DNA of 64,000 nucleotides from an uncultured Pelagibacteraceae bacterium (lineage in GTDB: Bacteria > Pseudomonadota > Alphaproteobacteria > Pelagibacterales > Pelagibacteraceae). The position numbers were made by a program, and so were the translations under genes. Positions 10,047 through 20,843 of the stretch are shown piece after piece (position 1 is the stretch's first letter; every line of letters begins with the position of its first letter). The DNA is taken from the NCBI GenBank assembly GCA_902631255.1, contig CACOXS010000002.1, forward strand, positions 56,622-120,621, in the 5' to 3' direction. The notes beneath the pieces were generated by a model. That model had not been told where the DNA came from and searched no databases. It worked only from the letters and a program-made list of their open reading frames with translations.

Positions 10047-10745
10047 TTAAATTTTATATAACAAAAACTCTTCTTCTCCAGGATTAAAAAGAAATATTTT
10101 TTTCCATTTTATTTCGTTCAATATAGATGAAGTTTTCTCACCAATACACGATAAATTTGTATTCATCCATAAGCCTTCAAATTCATAATTTTTAACAAAA
10201 CTCAAAAAACTTTGAGCACTATTCTGTGAATAAATATAAACAATATCAGGCATATTCAATTTTAAATCTTTTATAAATCTTTCATTAAATTTTTGATTAT
10301 GTTTTACTTTATAATTAATCACTCTTTTTATTCCATAGCCCTCTTTCATAAGTTGTTGATCCAAATCAACAGATATAATTTCACCACTGACATAAAGTAA
10401 CTTTTTATTTTTTGTCTCGTAAGTTTGCAAAATTAACTCTTTTAAATTGGAGACATTACCCTCTGCAGCAATTGTATTTTGGAATCCTAAGGATCTAGCT
10501 TTTTTCTCAGTTAAGTTGCCAACACAAAAACATTTGATATTTTTGTCTATATTTTTTTGATCTAAATATTTCACTGCATTAGCGCTAGTAAAAATAATTC
10601 CTCCATAGTCAGAAAATTTAATTTCCTCATAATTAACCTTTTCAATATTAATCAGTGGAATATGAGAAACTTGATGACCTAATGATTTAAATTTTAAAAT
10701 CATTTCTGAACAATTTTCTAGTGGTCTTGTTAATAAAATATGCAT
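10047..10745 (-). CDS. hemD: Uroporphyrinogen-III synthase
   Basis: ILLTRPLENC, IIFTSANAVKYL; adjacent to hemC. Confidence 0.88.
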   Translation of the reverse strand: MHILLTRPLENCSEMILKFKSLGHQVSHIPLINIEKVNYEEIKFSDYGGIIFTSANAVKYLDQKNIDKNIKCFCVGNLTEKKARSLGFQNTIAAEGNVSNLKELILQTYETKNKKLLYVSGEIISVDLDQQLMKEGYGIKRVINYKVKHNQKFNERFIKDLKLNMPDIVYIYSQNSAQSFLSFVKNYEFEGLWMNTNLSCIGEKTSSILNEIKWKKIFLFNPGEEEFLLYKI

Positions 10746-10746
10746 T

Positions 10747-11664
10747 TTAATTTTTGTAAGAATTACTTGATTTTATTTTTAAATTTTGCCCAATTTGTTT
10801 ACCTATTTCTTTAAATTTATCAATCTTGTCAGATTTTTTTTCATAGAATCTTTGAGAACCATCTAGTGAAAAAAGTTCTGCCTCAACTACAATTGTCTCA
10901 CCCTCTATTTTTGAATAAACACCTATTGCTGTTTCACAATCTCCCTCTAAAACTTTAAGAACATTTCTCTCAGCATAAGCTCTTTTATATGTTTCATCAT
11001 GATTTATCTTTTTTAAAATTGAAATAATTTTTTTATCTGTTTCACGACACTGGAGTGCAATTATTCCTTGTCCAGCACTTGGTATAATTTCTTGTGCTGA
11101 AAAAATTTCAGCTATTTCATTTTCAAGATTTAAATTTTTAATACCTGCATAAGACAAAATTATTGCATCATAATTTCCATCTTTAAGTTTTTTAATTCTA
11201 GTATCCACATTTCCTCTAATTATTTTACATGTTAGATCAGATCTTAATCTTTTAATTTGAAATTCCCTTCTAAATGAAGACGTTCCTATAATTGATTTCA
11301 ACTTAAGATCATTTAATTTTTTCTTATCATTTGTTATCAAAATTTCTCTTGGATCATTTCTCTCTAAAAAAGAGTCTGTTGTTAGTCCATTAGTTTCTAT
11401 TGCTGGCATATCTTTTAATGCATGAACTGCAATATCGATATTTTTATTCTTTAACTCTTTTTCAATTTCTGTTGAGAACAATCCTTTACCACCTATATCA
11501 GACAATCTAGTATCTTTAACCTGATCACCTTTCGTTGAAATAGATTTAATTTCAATATCATTTGTACCTAAAGTAGTTTTTTTAATAATTTGTTCTTTAG
11601 CTTTTTGAGCATACAACAATGCTAATTTACTACCTCTTGAACCTATGATAATTTTTTTAGTCAT
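10747..11664 (-). CDS. hemC: Hydroxymethylbilane synthase
   Basis: IIGSRGSKLALLYA, GGKGLFSTEIE, ALKDMPA, GDCETAIG. Confidence 0.97.
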   Translation of the reverse strand: MTKKIIIGSRGSKLALLYAQKAKEQIIKKTTLGTNDIEIKSISTKGDQVKDTRLSDIGGKGLFSTEIEKELKNKNIDIAVHALKDMPAIETNGLTTDSFLERNDPREILITNDKKKLNDLKLKSIIGTSSFRREFQIKRLRSDLTCKIIRGNVDTRIKKLKDGNYDAIILSYAGIKNLNLENEIAEIFSAQEIIPSAGQGIIALQCRETDKKIISILKKINHDETYKRAYAERNVLKVLEGDCETAIGVYSKIEGETIVVEAELFSLDGSQRFYEKKSDKIDKFKEIGKQIGQNLKIKSSNSYKN

Positions 11665-11720
11665 AAATTAATTTATTTCTTTCTTGTATTGGAAATGTAC
11701 AATTATTAAAAACTATTTGT

Positions 11721-12794
11721 ATGAGTAAAAAACCCTTAATTCTTGGAATTGAAACTAGTTGTGATGAAACGGCTGCCTCGGTAATAACTGAGAATGACCA
11801 AGGGAAACCTAAAATTTTATCAAACATTGTCTCTAGCCAAACTGACGTTCACAAAGAATTTGGGGGAGTTGTTCCAGAACTAGCAGCCAGATCACATATC
11901 GAAAAAATAGATTTTATCGTGAAGAAAGCTTTGGATGATAGTGGAATAAAAATTAAAGATATTGATGCAGTGGCTTCGACTGCAGGCCCTGGTTTAGTCG
12001 TTTGTTTGTCGGTAGGCTTAAGTTTTGGGAAAGCTTTTGCCTCTTCAATAAACAAGCCTTTTATAGCTGTAAATCATTTAGAAGGACATGCATTGAGTCC
12101 GAAATTAATTTCAAACTTGAATTATCCTTACCTCTTGCTTTTAATTTCTGGTGGTCATTCACAATATTTAAATGTTCAAGGTCTTGGGAAATATAAAAGA
12201 CTAGGAACAACTATTGATGATGCGCTAGGTGAGGCTTTTGACAAAACTGCAAAACTTTTAGGAATAGAATTTCCTGGAGGACCTCAAATCGAGCTTTGGG
12301 CAGATAGAGGTGATCCAAATTCCTATGATCTACCAAAACCTATTATTAACAAGGGTGGTTGTAATTTGTCATTTGCTGGTCTTAAAACTGCAATACTTAA
12401 AATAAGTAAAACGATCAAAACAGAGCAAGATAAATTTAATTTGGCAGCTTCCTTTCAAAAAACAATTGATGAAATATTGAAAAAAAAAACCAAAATTGCT
12501 TTTAATGAATTTGAAAAACAAAATAATATGCAAGATAAAATTTTTGTTGTTGCGGGTGGTGTAGCAGCAAATAAAAAAATAAGATCTATGTTGATAAACT
12601 TGTGTAAAGAAAATAATTATCAAAGTGTTTTTCCACCAATAGAAATATGTGGGGACAATGCTGCAATGATAGCAATGGTAGGTTTGGAAAAGTATAAATT
12701 AAAACTATTTAATCGACTAGATCATCCAGCAAAACCTAGATGGCCATTAGATGAAAATGCATTATTTTTAAAAGGTGCTGGGGTTAAACTTTAA
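11721..12794 (+). CDS. tsaD: tRNA N6-adenosine threonylcarbamoyltransferase
   Basis: LGIETSCDETAASV, HLEGHALSP, LISGGHSQY, VAGGVAANKKIR. Confidence 0.97.
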   Translation: MSKKPLILGIETSCDETAASVITENDQGKPKILSNIVSSQTDVHKEFGGVVPELAARSHIEKIDFIVKKALDDSGIKIKDIDAVASTAGPGLVVCLSVGLSFGKAFASSINKPFIAVNHLEGHALSPKLISNLNYPYLLLLISGGHSQYLNVQGLGKYKRLGTTIDDALGEAFDKTAKLLGIEFPGGPQIELWADRGDPNSYDLPKPIINKGGCNLSFAGLKTAILKISKTIKTEQDKFNLAASFQKTIDEILKKKTKIAFNEFEKQNNMQDKIFVVAGGVAANKKIRSMLINLCKENNYQSVFPPIEICGDNAAMIAMVGLEKYKLKLFNRLDHPAKPRWPLDENALFLKGAGVKL

Positions 12795-13207
12795 TGCAAT
12801 ATTGGTTACTTAAGTCAGAACCTGACGTTTGGTCAATTGACCAACAAAAAAAAGCTGGTATTAAAGGTGCTACTTGGGATGGAGTAAGAAATTATCAAGC
12901 TGCAAAAAATTTAAAATCAATGAAAAAAGGAGATCAATGTTTTTTCTATCATTCGAACATAGGAAAGGAAATTGTTGGTATTGTTGAAGTTATCAAGGAA
13001 GCATATTTAGACAAGACAGATAAATCTGGTCGATTTGTTGCTGTTAAAGTAAAGTTTCTAAAAAAATTAAATAAGCCAGTAAGTCTTGAGGATATTAAGA
13101 AAAACAAGCAATTAAGCCATTTATCACTTATAAAACAAAGCAGACTATCAGTAATGCCAATAGATTCTAAAGGCTGGAAAATTTTATATAACATGGGTAA
13201 GATTTAG
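12794..13207 (+). CDS. EVE domain-containing protein
   Basis: [15 protein letters not shown]...[28 protein letters not shown]. Confidence 0.9.
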   Translation: MQYWLLKSEPDVWSIDQQKKAGIKGATWDGVRNYQAAKNLKSMKKGDQCFFYHSNIGKEIVGIVEVIKEAYLDKTDKSGRFVAVKVKFLKKLNKPVSLEDIKKNKQLSHLSLIKQSRLSVMPIDSKGWKILYNMGKI

Positions 13208-13218
13208 AAATAATATTT

Positions 13219-15297
13219 ATGCCTAAAAAGAAGAAAAAATCTAAATCAAGAAAAAAAACCTCAAAAAGAAACAAGGTTAAGAAAAGAAAAAAAATTCTTA
13301 AAAGAAAAAAAAAGATTAGAAGTAAGATTAAAAAAGTTAAAATTAATAAAGAAGGCTCAACGCAAGAACTAATTTTTAAAACAAAACCAGAGTGGGTGAA
13401 AAGTGGTTTGATTAATAAGTCTCAATATCAGAATAAATATACCGACTCTATCAAAAATAATAATGCTTTTTGGAAAAAAGAAGGAAAAAGAATTACTTGG
13501 ATAAAACCATATAAAAAAATTAAAGATGTCAAGTATAGTAAAGATGAAGTTAAAATAAAGTGGTTTGAAGATGGGACTTTAAATGCATCTGCTAATTGTA
13601 TTGATAGACATTTAAAAGATAAAAAAGATAAAACAGCTATAATTTGGGTAGGTGATGATCCTAAGGATACTCAAAAAATTTCTTATAAACAACTTCATCA
13701 AAAAGTTTCTAAAGCAGCTAATGGTCTAAAAAAATTAGGGATAAAAAAAGGAGACAGAGTAACAATATACTTAACGATGATACCGGAACTGGCTGTTTTG
13801 ATGTTAGCTTGTTCAAGAATAGGAGCCATACATTCCATAATATTTGGTGGATTTTCAGCAGAGTCTATTTCTGGAAGAGTAAATGATTGTAAATCAGAAT
13901 ACATTATAACAGCTGATGAGGGTGTTAGAGGTGGAAAAACAATTCCCTTAAAAGCAACAACAGATGAGGCATTAAGTAATTGTCCTGATGTTAAAAAATG
14001 TATTGTTGTCAAAAGAACAGGAAACTATGTTTATTGGGATGACAACAGAGATGTTTGGTATCATGATCTAATTAAAGATGTCCCAAGTCATTGTGAACCT
14101 GAGGAAATGAATGCTGAAGATCCTTTATTTATTCTTTATACGTCTGGATCTACAGGTAAACCGAAAGGTGTACTACATACAACAGGCGGGTACATGGTTT
14201 ATGCTTCCATGACTCATCAATACATATTTAACTATAAGCCTAAAGATATTTATTGGTGTACCGCAGATATAGGTTGGGTAACAGGTCATAGTTATATTAT
14301 TTATGGACCCTTATCTAACGGAGCTACTACAATAATGTTTGAGGGAGTACCAAATTATCCGGACAGCTCAAGATGGTGGCAGATTGTTGATAAATATAAA
14401 GTTAATACTTTTTATACTGCTCCAACAGCTATAAGAGCCCTCATGCGAGAAGGTGATGATCCAGTAAATAAAACATCTCGAAAATCTCTAAAATTATTGG
14501 GTACAGTCGGAGAGCCTATTAATCCAGAAGCTTGGATGTGGTATTACAAAACAGTTGGAAACTCAAAGTGTCCAATCGTGGATACCTGGTGGCAAACAGA
14601 AACAGGCGGGATTTTAATTGCACCTCAAACAGGAGCTATACCTTTAAAACCTGGATCAGCAACAAAACCTTTTTATGGAATTAAACCTGTTCTTGTCGAT
14701 AAAGATGGAAAAGAAATTAAAGGTGCAGGAGAAGGAAGACTTTGTATAGCTCAGTCTTGGCCAGGCCAAATGCGAACTGTTTATGGTGATCATCAAAGAT
14801 TTATTGATACTTACTTTTCTCAATTTGATGGAAAATACTTTACTGGGGATGGGTGCAGACGAGACAAAGATGGATATTACTGGATCACTGGACGAGTAGA
14901 TGATGTAATTATAGTATCGGGACACAACTTGGGTACTGCTGAAATTGAAAGTGCTTTTGTTGCTCATCCTAAAGTTGCTGAAGCTGCTGTGGTTGGTTAT
15001 CCACATGACATTAAAGGAAATGGACTTTATTGTTATGTAACTCTTAATGCAGGTGAGACTGAGACAGGAGATCTTGAAAGAGAACTAAAATTATGGGTTA
15101 GAAAACAAATAGGTCCATTAGCAACTCCTGACTTAATTCACTTTACTCCAGGGCTTCCAAAAACAAGATCTGGAAAAATAATGAGAAGAATTCTTAGAAA
15201 GATTGCAGCAAATGAACATGGTCAGTTAGGTGATACTACTACTTTAGCTGATCCAAGTGTTGTTGATAGTTTAGTTGACAATAGAAAAAATACTTAG
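13219..15297 (+). CDS. acs: Acetyl-CoA synthetase with polybasic N-terminal extension
   Basis: [44 protein letters not shown]; first ~41 residues are about two-thirds Lys/Arg. Confidence 0.95.
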   Translation: MPKKKKKSKSRKKTSKRNKVKKRKKILKRKKKIRSKIKKVKINKEGSTQELIFKTKPEWVKSGLINKSQYQNKYTDSIKNNNAFWKKEGKRITWIKPYKKIKDVKYSKDEVKIKWFEDGTLNASANCIDRHLKDKKDKTAIIWVGDDPKDTQKISYKQLHQKVSKAANGLKKLGIKKGDRVTIYLTMIPELAVLMLACSRIGAIHSIIFGGFSAESISGRVNDCKSEYIITADEGVRGGKTIPLKATTDEALSNCPDVKKCIVVKRTGNYVYWDDNRDVWYHDLIKDVPSHCEPEEMNAEDPLFILYTSGSTGKPKGVLHTTGGYMVYASMTHQYIFNYKPKDIYWCTADIGWVTGHSYIIYGPLSNGATTIMFEGVPNYPDSSRWWQIVDKYKVNTFYTAPTAIRALMREGDDPVNKTSRKSLKLLGTVGEPINPEAWMWYYKTVGNSKCPIVDTWWQTETGGILIAPQTGAIPLKPGSATKPFYGIKPVLVDKDGKEIKGAGEGRLCIAQSWPGQMRTVYGDHQRFIDTYFSQFDGKYFTGDGCRRDKDGYYWITGRVDDVIIVSGHNLGTAEIESAFVAHPKVAEAAVVGYPHDIKGNGLYCYVTLNAGETETGDLERELKLWVRKQIGPLATPDLIHFTPGLPKTRSGKIMRRILRKIAANEHGQLGDTTTLADPSVVDSLVDNRKNT

Positions 15298-15917
15298 AAA
15301 CCTAATCTTTCTTGAAATTCTTTCTTAACGACATCCCATTTTAGAATTACTGAATTCAAAACTATTTTACGATCTAAAGTTTTTAGCTCCTCAGCAATTG
15401 GAGCCCACTTATATAAAGATAATGCACTAGGATTAAAAGGAAGATCACTATGATATGTATCCCAATTCATTTTCTCAAATCTTTCATCAAAATTTTTTTT
15501 GGTGTTTTCGATAATATCTAAAGGCATTTTGTTTGAAATTTCATCGTCTAGAATTTTAAAAAAAATTTCTTTAGCCCTATTGGTATCTTCATAGTTTGTA
15601 GTTGCTTTTAAATAAGAGAAGGTAAAAAACGTAAGATCTTGCAAAGCCACAGCATAGATATTCCACTTAGCTAAATTAACTGACTTCATAAATTCATCAT
15701 TTTCAAAATGAAGAACATACCTAGTGCCCATCCTGGTCTTTAAATAACCATACAAAGTAACTTGTGAAACCCAAGCTGATTTTGTTTGAATAAAATCCTC
15801 TAATTCATCTAATGACTTTATTTTTTTTTTAGGGATAAATGCTTTAAAAAGGGCAAATAGATAGATCTTGAAGTCTCTCAAGGTAAGATCTTTCCAGGTA
15901 AGTTTATATTTCCCCAT
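15294..15917 (-). CDS. Conserved-looking hypothetical protein (207 aa)
   Basis: Full-length ORF, no recognised motif; convergent with acs. Confidence 0.7.
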   Translation of the reverse strand: MGKYKLTWKDLTLRDFKIYLFALFKAFIPKKKIKSLDELEDFIQTKSAWVSQVTLYGYLKTRMGTRYVLHFENDEFMKSVNLAKWNIYAVALQDLTFFTFSYLKATTNYEDTNRAKEIFFKILDDEISNKMPLDIIENTKKNFDERFEKMNWDTYHSDLPFNPSALSLYKWAPIAEELKTLDRKIVLNSVILKWDVVKKEFQERLGF

Positions 15918-16042
15918 AAAATAAGCTATTTTTGATAGTTATAACCCATAAATCGGACTAATTTGAGCAATTTTAACACTTTAAATCTCCTCGATAATGG
16001 TTATGGTTTTTGCCAGTTATAACTAAAAAGAGAGAGGTATAA

Positions 16043-16303
16043 ATGTCAAAACAAGAACAACACTGGGAAAAATCCAGAGGTTTGCTATTCATGACACTAG
16101 CAATCTGGTTTGTATTCTCAATTGGCATCTTCTTATTCGGGGCTGAAATGAATGAAGTTACGGGACCATTTGGTTATCCGTTAACTTATTGGTTCACTTG
16201 TCAAGGTTCTCTTGGTGCTTTCGTAATCCTAATTTTCTGGTTTGCGAACAGGCAGGAGAAAATTGATGAAGAGTTTGGCTTCTCAGAAAGAGGGGATGAC
16301 TAA
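16043..16303 (+). CDS. DUF4212 family small subunit of sodium:solute symporter
   Basis: Two-TM 86-aa protein with FGYPLTYWFTCQGSLGAFVILIFWFANRQ, directly upstream of symporter. Confidence 0.85.
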   Translation: MSKQEQHWEKSRGLLFMTLAIWFVFSIGIFLFGAEMNEVTGPFGYPLTYWFTCQGSLGAFVILIFWFANRQEKIDEEFGFSERGDD

Positions 16304-18118
16304 ATGATCAAAGGTAATTTTATAGACAATTTACCTAAGGTTTATGGAATCTATACAGGTGGTTTTTTAGCTTTCATAATCATTATGTCAATTGCCGAGC
16401 AGATGGGTATGACTGCGAAAACAATCGGAATTTGTTTCGTTGCTTTCACAGTAGCCATCTATGCTATAATTGGTTATCTATCACGTACAGCTCAAGCTGA
16501 TGCTTATTACGTAGCTGGAAGACAAGTGCCAACTGTATTCAATGGAATGGCTACTGCAGCAGACTGGATGTCTGGTGCATCATTCGTTGCAATGGCAGGA
16601 GGTATTTACTTCAAAGGTTACGGATATATGGCACTACTTGTAGGTTGGACTGGTGGATATGTATTAGTTGCATCTTTATTAGCACCTTACTTGAGAAAAT
16701 TTGGTTGTTACACAGTTCCAGATTTTATTGGTACAAGATATGGTGGTAATTTAAGTAGATTCATGGCAGTAGTAGTTTTAACTGTCGCATCATTTACTTA
16801 TGTGACTGCACAAATTAACGCTACAGGTACTATTGCATCTGTTGCACTTGATATTCCATTCCAATACGCAGTTTATGTTGGATTAGTAAGTATCTTACTA
16901 TGTTCAATGTTAGGTGGTATGAGAGGAGTAACTTGGACACAGGTTGCACAATATATTGTACTAATCATAGCTTACTTATTACCAGTATTCTGGATCAGTA
17001 ACAAAATGGGTGCGGGTTTCTTCCCACACTTTATGTTAGCTGATGAAGTATCAAGAATTGCTGAATTAGAAGCTCAGTTTGGTTTTGTGAAAAACTCTGC
17101 TGAAAATCTAAAAGAGGTGCCGAAAGGTTTGGCTGGTATAACTAAAGCTCACTCAGCGGTGAATGCAACGCCTTGGGCGTTTATTTCATTAGCACTAGCG
17201 ATGATGATGGGAACAGCTTCATTGCCTCACGTGATGATGAGATATTTCACTACTCCAAGTGTAAAAGCAGCTAGAAAATCAGTAGGTTGGTCTTTATTCT
17301 TTATCTTCCTACTTTATTCTTCTGCTCCAATGTTAGCGACACTATCTAAGTTGTCATTGATTGATCCAACATTACCAACAGGTATTATTGGTAAATCAAT
17401 TTCAGAAGTTCAAGCGATAGATTGGTATCAAAACTGGAACCAAGCAAACTTAATGTTTGTAAGCGACTTTAACGGAAATGGAACTCTTGAATTAAATGAG
17501 TTTTTCATGGGTGGTAAAGCCGTTGTGTTAGCAACTCCAGAAATAGCTGGATTACCATACGTAATCTCAGGTCTAGTTGCTGCTGGAGGTATGGCTGCTG
17601 CCATGTCAACAGCTGATGGTTTGATTCTAGCAATCGCAAACGCAATCTCACACGATGTTTATTATAAAATCATCGATCCAAAAGCTGAGACTGCTAAGAG
17701 ACTAGTTGTTGCAAGGGTACTACTTGTGGTAATTGGTTTTGCTGGAGCAACTATTGCGGCTCTTGAGATTCAAGGTATCTTAGGTTCAGTCATCTGGGCT
17801 TTTGACTTTGCGATGTCAGGATTATTCTTCCCACTTGTACTTGGTGTATGGTGGAAGAGAGCTAACAAAGAAGGTGCTATAGCTGGTATGTTCTTAGGAT
17901 TAGTTTCTGGTGCTGCTTACCTAGTTTGGGTAAGAACAGGTGGAAGTGGATTCTTAGGTATTACACAGTTAACATTTGGTATCTTTGGTTCAGCTGTCAG
18001 CTTAGTAGCTATGGTTGTTGTAAGTCTAATGACTTCAGCGCCAAACGCTGCAACGCAGAAAATGGTTGATGAGGTTCGAATACCATCAGGTAAATCGATC
18101 CTTGGCAAACAACACTAA
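16304..18118 (+). CDS. Sodium:solute (acetate/monocarboxylate-type, ActP/VC_2705-like) symporter
   Basis: AYYVAGRQVPTVFNGMATAADWMSGASFVAMAG and SSF core; 604 aa. Confidence 0.92.
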   Translation: MIKGNFIDNLPKVYGIYTGGFLAFIIIMSIAEQMGMTAKTIGICFVAFTVAIYAIIGYLSRTAQADAYYVAGRQVPTVFNGMATAADWMSGASFVAMAGGIYFKGYGYMALLVGWTGGYVLVASLLAPYLRKFGCYTVPDFIGTRYGGNLSRFMAVVVLTVASFTYVTAQINATGTIASVALDIPFQYAVYVGLVSILLCSMLGGMRGVTWTQVAQYIVLIIAYLLPVFWISNKMGAGFFPHFMLADEVSRIAELEAQFGFVKNSAENLKEVPKGLAGITKAHSAVNATPWAFISLALAMMMGTASLPHVMMRYFTTPSVKAARKSVGWSLFFIFLLYSSAPMLATLSKLSLIDPTLPTGIIGKSISEVQAIDWYQNWNQANLMFVSDFNGNGTLELNEFFMGGKAVVLATPEIAGLPYVISGLVAAGGMAAAMSTADGLILAIANAISHDVYYKIIDPKAETAKRLVVARVLLVVIGFAGATIAALEIQGILGSVIWAFDFAMSGLFFPLVLGVWWKRANKEGAIAGMFLGLVSGAAYLVWVRTGGSGFLGITQLTFGIFGSAVSLVAMVVVSLMTSAPNAATQKMVDEVRIPSGKSILGKQH

Positions 18119-18129
18119 ATAATTATTTT

Positions 18130-18155
18130 AAGGGGCGATTAATTTCGCCCCTTTT
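18130..18155 (+). terminator. Rho-independent terminator after symporter gene
   Basis: Hairpin AAGGGGCGA-ttaatt-TCGCCCCTT followed by T run. Confidence 0.85.
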
Positions 18156-18187
18156 AATTCAAGTCTTTTTCCAATATAAATTCTTAA

Positions 18188-18544
18188 ATGTCAGCTAATT
18201 TTCACCCAATGGTGTACATTATTGATTACATACTTGGGGTTATAATGTGGACATTAATTGGCAGAGTTGCAATGAATATTTTCCAAAAAGAAGACTCTCA
18301 ATTTTTTTTCATGAAAGTATTCGTAAAATTTACCAATCCATTACTACGTATTTTTAAACCAATTACACCCGAATTTATTATTCAACCGATAGTTCCACTA
18401 TATGTTGCTTGGTTTTTCTTTATGATAAGATTTTATTTTATGCCATGGATTTTAGGATATTCTGTCATGGGAATGTTATCTTTTCCTTTGGAAAGTGAAA
18501 TTTCTAGACAAATTTATCAATTTTTTAATTCAATTAAATTTTAA
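18188..18544 (+). CDS. YggT-like membrane protein, hypothetical
   Basis: 118 aa with TM segments and FTNPLLRIFKPITP, resembling YggT organisation. Confidence 0.55.
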   Translation: MSANFHPMVYIIDYILGVIMWTLIGRVAMNIFQKEDSQFFFMKVFVKFTNPLLRIFKPITPEFIIQPIVPLYVAWFFFMIRFYFMPWILGYSVMGMLSFPLESEISRQIYQFFNSIKF

Positions 18545-18571
18545 AAATTGGTACTAGTAATTTAGTTATCA

Positions 18572-19231
18572 ATGAAAAAAATACAAATATCACCGTCAAT
18601 CCTATCTGCTGATTTTAGTCAATTAGGAAATGAAATAAAACGTTTGGAAGACGCTGGGGCCGATATGATTCATGTAGATGTGATGGATGGGCATTTTGTT
18701 CCAAATTTAACCATCGGACCTCCAGTTATAAAAGCATTAAAAAAACAATCATCAATGATATTTGATGTCCATTTAATGATTTCTCCAGTACACAAATATA
18801 TCGATGCATATTCTGATGCAGGTGCAGATATTATTACTATTCATCCAGAAGCTACAGACGATCTAAGTTCATCTATTTCAAAGATAAAACAGTTAAATAA
18901 AAAGGTTGGAGTATCTTTAAATCCTGAAACTAAAGTTGATGTAATTAGAGAACACTTGAACGAAATTGACTTGGTTTTAATAATGAGTGTTAACCCAGGT
19001 TTTGGTGGTCAAAAATTTATGCCAGAAGTTTTAGTAAAAATTAAAGAGCTAAAGGAAATACAGAAAACTCAAAATCTCAATTTTGATATTGAAATTGATG
19101 GAGGTATCAATTTTGACAATTCAAAAGAGGCAATAGAAGCAGGAGCAAATATACTCGTTTCTGGAACAACAATTTTTAAAAGTAATAATGGAGATATAAA
19201 AAAGAATATCGAACTATTAAAATCAAAATAA
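18572..19231 (+). CDS. rpe: Ribulose-phosphate 3-epimerase
   Basis: ISPSILSADFSQLG, HVDVMDGHFVPNLTIGP, MSVNPGFGGQKF. Confidence 0.97.
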   Translation: MKKIQISPSILSADFSQLGNEIKRLEDAGADMIHVDVMDGHFVPNLTIGPPVIKALKKQSSMIFDVHLMISPVHKYIDAYSDAGADIITIHPEATDDLSSSISKIKQLNKKVGVSLNPETKVDVIREHLNEIDLVLIMSVNPGFGGQKFMPEVLVKIKELKEIQKTQNLNFDIEIDGGINFDNSKEAIEAGANILVSGTTIFKSNNGDIKKNIELLKSK

Positions 19232-19235
19232 CTTT

Positions 19236-20843
19236 ATGGTTTACATAAATCGGTTTTTTTTTAATACTTTCGATAAAATAAGAGAATTATATTTAAATTC
19301 TAGTCTGTACGATAAAAAAATTTCAAAAACTTATTATCAAAATTTGATTTATAAGCCTAGTCCTCATTTACTTTCATCCTTAATTAAATATCAAAAAAAA
19401 AAATTTAGGATTGAAGATTTTGCATTAAATGAAATTTGGGAAAATAAAGAAATAACCAAAAAAAACTTAAGAAAACTTAATAATTTTTATTGGCTTTTTA
19501 GTTTAGATCTTAAGTCTTCAAAAAAAAATACCCAATCAGTTATAAAAAACTGGATGACTTTAAATCATAAATACAATTCAAAAAGTTGGAATTTCGATTT
19601 AACTGCAAAAAGAATTATTGCTTGGTTATCTAGTCATAATCTCACTTATGAAGATGGTAACGGACAATATAAAATTGATTTTAACACTATGGTACAAAAA
19701 CAAGCAAATCACCTCATAAATGAAATTAATAAATCAAAATTTGTTGAAGATAAATTGATAGGTTGTGCATCTATAATATTAGTTGGCCTTTGTTATCAGG
19801 ATGAAAAAAAGTATTTGCCATATGGTTTAAATTTATTAAAAAAAATATCTAAAATTACTCTTGATAATTCTGGTTTTCCTAAATCAAGGAGTATTAAGCA
19901 ATTAATATTTTATTTGAAATATTATATTTTAATAAGAGAGTGGTTTAAAGAATCTCAAATTAATATTCCAGAACATATCAATGAAACAATCTACTATCTT
20001 GGACAAGGTTACGCTTTTGTTTGGCAAAATCTAAAAAGTGATATTCTTTATAACGGTAATAACATCTCAGATAATAATAATTTTGATAATTATCTTCAAA
20101 GACTAGGTTATAAATTCAAAAATGACAATCAAGATTATGGTGGATATATAATTTTGAGAAATAAAAAGATGTGTCTCACTATGGATGCTGGTCCTTCGCC
20201 AAATTCATTTTTTTCTAAAGATTATCAATCTGGAGCTTTATCTTTTGAAATAATTTCTAATGGAAAGAAATTAATTAGCAATTGTGGCTATCATAGTGAA
20301 ACAAATATAAAACTAAATCATTTATCAAGATCAACTGCCGCTCAGAATACCTTAGTAATCGATGATAATTCTTCCTGCAAATTTACAAACAGTGATAAAT
20401 CTTTTTTTGTTACCAGGGGTTTAAAAATTACAAAAAGAGAAACTATTTTTGAAAAAGACTATTGGAAAATAAATGCTTCTCATGATGGATACCAAAAAAA
20501 ATATAATACTATTCATGAAAGAAATATAGAATTTTATCCTGGAGAAGAAACTTTCATTGGTTGTGATAAAATTCTAAAAAAGATTAATAAAAATTATAAA
20601 TTTGATATTCGATTTCATGTAGAACCTGACGTAAAATTAATGAAAACTCAGGACGGTAAATCAATATTAATTGAATTGGAAGATGAGGGATGGAAATTTA
20701 CTTGTGATAATTATGATATAAATATTGATAATGGTTTATATTTCGGTAATAAAAATTCATATATTGATAATCAAAATATATTTATTTCTGGAATTTCAAA
20801 TAACCAGACCGAAGATATTAAATGGCAAATAAAAAAAATATAG
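19236..20843 (+). CDS. Heparinase II/III family protein
   Basis: C-terminal region with MDAGPSPN, SGALSFEIISNGKKLISNCGY, SRSTAAQNTLVIDD; upstream of purH as in many alphaproteobacteria. Confidence 0.8.
   Translation: MVYINRFFFNTFDKIRELYLNSSLYDKKISKTYYQNLIYKPSPHLLSSLIKYQKKKFRIEDFALNEIWENKEITKKNLRKLNNFYWLFSLDLKSSKKNTQSVIKNWMTLNHKYNSKSWNFDLTAKRIIAWLSSHNLTYEDGNGQYKIDFNTMVQKQANHLINEINKSKFVEDKLIGCASIILVGLCYQDEKKYLPYGLNLLKKISKITLDNSGFPKSRSIKQLIFYLKYYILIREWFKESQINIPEHINETIYYLGQGYAFVWQNLKSDILYNGNNISDNNNFDNYLQRLGYKFKNDNQDYGGYIILRNKKMCLTMDAGPSPNSFFSKDYQSGALSFEIISNGKKLISNCGYHSETNIKLNHLSRSTAAQNTLVIDDNSSCKFTNSDKSFFVTRGLKITKRETIFEKDYWKINASHDGYQKKYNTIHERNIEFYPGEETFIGCDKILKKINKNYKFDIRFHVEPDVKLMKTQDGKSILIELEDEGWKFTCDNYDINIDNGLYFGNKNSYIDNQNIFISGISNNQTEDIKWQIKKI

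Noticed and set aside
13240-13340. A-rich stretch at the start of acs considered as a simple repeat or misassembly
   Set aside because: Codons vary (AAA/AAG/AGA with Ser, Thr, Asn, Ile interspersed) and the frame stays open into Acs, so it reads as coding sequence.
18130-18155. GC-rich hairpin after the symporter considered as a small regulatory RNA
   Set aside because: Stem, short loop and T tract are fully explained by an intrinsic terminator.
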